Shown: positions 62,166-64,000 of the stretch, piece after piece
Position numbering within the stretch: position 1 is the first letter of the stretch
Layout: every line of letters starts with the position of its first letter
Source of the DNA: Streptomyces roseoverticillatus
GTDB taxonomy: Bacteria > Actinomycetota > Actinomycetes > Streptomycetales > Streptomycetaceae
Length of the DNA: 64,000 nt
Direction of reading: 5' to 3'
Assembly: GCF_000719265.1 (NCBI RefSeq)
Contig: NZ_JOFL01000001.1
Coordinates: forward strand, 310,001 to 374,000
Made by a program: the position numbers and the translations under genes
Notes under the pieces: model-generated
The model's database searches: none
What the model was told of the DNA's origin: nothing
What the model saw: the letters and a program-made list of their open reading frames with translations, nothing else

Positions 62166-63465
62166 GCCGCTCACCCCCGGTGAGCTCCTCGCCCTCGACC
62201 GGCAGCACGTGTGGCACCCCTACGGTCCGATGCCGGGCCGCCAGGAGCCGCTGCTCGTCGCGTCCGCGTCGGGGGTGCGGCTGCGGCTCGCCGAGCCAGT
62301 AGACGGCGTGGGCGAGCTGATCGACGGGATGTCCTCGTGGTGGTCCGCCGTCCACGGCTACAACCACCCCGTCCTCAACGAGGCCGCGCAGGCGCAGCTG
62401 GGGCGGATGAGCCACGTGATGTTCGGCGGGCTCACCCACGAGCCGGCCGTGCGGCTCGCCGCCCGGCTGGTGGAGATCACCCCCGAGGGCCTGGAACACG
62501 TCTTCCTCGCCGACTCCGGTTCGGTGTCGGTCGAGGTGGCCGTCAAGATGTGCCTGCAGTACTGGCGCTCGGCCGGGCGGCCGGAGAAGCGGCGCCTGAT
62601 GACGTGGCGCGGCGGCTACCACGGGGACACGTGGCAGCCGATGGCCGTGTGCGACCCCGACGGCGGGATGCACGAGCTGTGGTCCGGGGCGCTCCCGAAG
62701 CACGTCTTCGCCGACGCGCCGCCGGCTCTGTCCACGGGCCCGGAGGCCGTCGCGGCGTACGCGGCGCACCTGCGCGAGACGCTCGCCGCCCATGCCCACG
62801 AGCTCGCGGCGGTCATCGTCGAACCGGTGGTGCAGGGTGCGGGCGGGATGCGCTTCCACGATCCGGCGTTGCTGCGGGTCCTGCGGGACGCGTGCGACGA
62901 GCATGACGTGCTCCTCGTCTTCGACGAGATCGCCACCGGCTTCGGCCGTACGGGCCGGCTGTTCGCGGCCGAGCACGCCGGGGTCACGCCCGACGTGATG
63001 TGCCTCGGCAAGGCGCTCACCGGCGGCTACCTGACGATGGCGGCGACGCTGTGCACGACGCGGGTCGCCGGCGGCATCTCGCAGGGCGAGGTGCCGGTGC
63101 TGGCGCACGGGCCGACGTTCATGGGCAACCCGCTCGCCGCGGCGGTCGCAGGCGCCTCGATCGATCTTCTCCTGGGCCAGGACTGGCAGACGGAGGTCAA
63201 GCGGATCGAGGCCGGCCTGCGGAACGGCCTCGCCGAGGCGGCCTCGCTGCCGGGCGTCCGGGACGTCCGGGTGCTCGGCGCGATCGGCGTCGTCCAGCTC
63301 GACCACGAGGCCGACGTCGCGGCCGCGACGCGGGCGGCCGTCCGCGAAGGCGTCTGGCTGCGGCCCTTCCGCGACCTGCTGTACGTGATGCCGCCGTACG
63401 TGACGGACGACGAGGACGTGGCCCGGGTGTGCGGGGCGGTGTGCGCGGCGGCGCGGGTCGCCTGA
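62158..63465 (+). CDS. bioA: Adenosylmethionine-8-amino-7-oxononanoate aminotransferase
   Basis: The protein is 435 aa. Class III aminotransferase blocks: [77 protein letters not shown] and [14 protein letters not shown] with the PLP Lys. The N-terminal HxWHPY and WWS segments are typical of BioA, which uses SAM as amino donor. Coupled to bioB. Confidence 0.95.
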   Translation: MPEPLTPGELLALDRQHVWHPYGPMPGRQEPLLVASASGVRLRLAEPVDGVGELIDGMSSWWSAVHGYNHPVLNEAAQAQLGRMSHVMFGGLTHEPAVRLAARLVEITPEGLEHVFLADSGSVSVEVAVKMCLQYWRSAGRPEKRRLMTWRGGYHGDTWQPMAVCDPDGGMHELWSGALPKHVFADAPPALSTGPEAVAAYAAHLRETLAAHAHELAAVIVEPVVQGAGGMRFHDPALLRVLRDACDEHDVLLVFDEIATGFGRTGRLFAAEHAGVTPDVMCLGKALTGGYLTMAATLCTTRVAGGISQGEVPVLAHGPTFMGNPLAAAVAGASIDLLLGQDWQTEVKRIEAGLRNGLAEAASLPGVRDVRVLGAIGVVQLDHEADVAAATRAAVREGVWLRPFRDLLYVMPPYVTDDEDVARVCGAVCAAARVA

Positions 63466-63510
63466 CGGCGGGTCGTCGCAGGACGCGGGGTTCCCCGCCG
63501 CGGCGCGGAC

Positions 63511-63546
63511 GGAACCTCCGGCGGGGGCGGAACCTCCGGCGGGGGT
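63511..63546 (+). repeat. 18-bp tandem direct repeat after bioA
   Basis: GGAACCTCCGGCGGGGGC and GGAACCTCCGGCGGGGGT (63511-63528, 63529-63546) are adjacent copies differing in the last base. They lie between the bioA stop and the dyad-repeat copies. Confidence 0.8.
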
Positions 63547-63575
63547 GAGCGACGCACCTCGGGGCGCGGCCGGCG

Positions 63576-63872
63576 CGGCACCGCCGGACTGCGGCGTTGT
63601 GGCTGAGCACCGCTGCGGCGGAGGGAGGGGTGGGCTGCCTGCCAGGCCATGAGGCGCCCGGTGCCCCCGGCCCCGGGAACCACGTCAGCCGGTTGTTCGG
63701 CACCGCCGGACTGCGACATCGTGGCCGGGCACCGCTGCGGCGGCGGCAGAGGCGGGCAGTGGGCCGGACCGGGCGAGCGAGGCGCAGGAGATGCCGTGCG
63801 CTGCGCTGTGGCGCACGCGCTCTCCCCCGCCGCAGCGGCGCTCAGCCACAGCCGTGGTGTCCGGCGGTGCCG
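63576..63872. repeat. Three copies of the ~50-bp dyad repeat between bioA and bioD
   Basis: Copies lie at 63576-63622 and 63698-63744 on the plus strand, and 63826-63872 inverted. The core is CGGCACCGCCGGACTGCG, then GTTGTGGCTGAGCACCGC and TGCGGCGGA. It is the same element as in the ureF-ureG gap, with conserved ends that can pair. The whole 457-bp bioA-bioD gap (63466-63922) has no real gene. Confidence 0.85.
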
Positions 63873-63922
63873 GGCCGGCCCGCCGCAGACCGTAGGCAGA
63901 CCGTAGAGAGCTGAGGACATTC

Positions 63923-64000
63923 ATGACCGTACTCGTCGTCACCGGCACCGGCACCGAGGTCGGCAAGACCGTCGTCACCGCGGCCGTCGCGGCGGCGGCG
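63923..64000 (+). CDS. bioD: Dethiobiotin synthetase, N-terminal fragment (runs off the window end)
   Basis: Only 26 codons are present. They read MTVLVVTGTGTEVGKTVVTA, the P-loop of BioD (GTGTEVGKT), followed by an Ala/Val helix. The start has GAGGA upstream. It follows bioB-bioA but is separated by 457 bp of repeats. BioD closes the ureido ring using ATP and CO2. Confidence 0.9.
   Translation, partial: MTVLVVTGTGTEVGKTVVTAAVAAAA

Overview
The window is 64 kb of very GC-rich DNA with dense genes, GTG/TTG starts, GC-only hairpin terminators and many secreted or Tat-exported proteins. Gene content points to Streptomyces or a close relative: whiJ/DUF397-type regulators, a Streptomyces subtilisin inhibitor, TAP-like aminopeptidases, MurT/GatD and a c-di-AMP riboswitch in front of an NlpC/P60 hydrolase. 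From memory, the order deformylase - pfkA - aminopeptidase - urease - biotin resembles the SCO12xx region of S. coelicolor. That has not been checked by alignment. No tRNA, rRNA, CRISPR array or complete insertion sequence was seen.

Layout. 1-11 kb holds an acyl-CoA dehydrogenase start, a PAP2 phosphatase, a secreted serine hydrolase, phospholipase D, a translationally coupled three-gene operon (DUF692/MNIO enzyme, partner protein, membrane protein with a Cys/Ser/Gly/His-rich tail), a TPR protein, a prenyl synthase and a TAP-like aminopeptidase whose start codon lies in a perfect 12-bp inverted repeat. 11-19 kb holds a Tat-exported lipase-like hydrolase, an MFS/ArsR-type pair with a 28-bp palindromic operator and a gene remnant beside it, a DUF1023 hydrolase and a two-component system. 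19-31 kb is a mixed set: a PIG-L deacetylase, methyltransferases, an isoaspartyl peptidase, a TmrB-like ATPase, PlsC, small conserved proteins and an epoxide hydrolase. 31.6-35.4 kb is a compact operon of flavoprotein, formyltransferase and MFS transporter that looks like a small-metabolite pathway. 35.7-40.3 kb has cell-surface proteins, a secreted metalloprotease with FnIII and ricin domains, and an ECF sigma factor fused to a zinc-motif/TM/CAP module.

40.5-51 kb is more conserved: VOC protein, acyl-CoA dehydrogenase with a divergent TetR gene, peptide deformylase, MurT-GatD (lipid II amidation), phosphofructokinase, CtaG-like protein, protease inhibitor and a second TAP-like aminopeptidase. 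51-56.3 kb is a ureABCF-G-D urease operon without ureE. It is interrupted between ureF and ureG by an array of a ~50-bp dyad repeat, which recurs in front of bioD. 56.9-59.6 kb has a riboswitch-controlled cell-wall hydrolase and an ATPase / whiJ-like / DUF397 triad. 59.6-64 kb is the biotin locus: bioF divergent from bioB-bioA, then bioD, which is cut by the window end.

Best candidates for an undescribed system: (i) the MNIO operon with its Cys-rich membrane substrate candidate; (ii) the flavoprotein-formyltransferase-MFS operon; (iii) the dyad-repeat family in the urease and biotin operons; (iv) the sigma-ZAS-CAP fusion. Function for each is inferred from motifs and context only.
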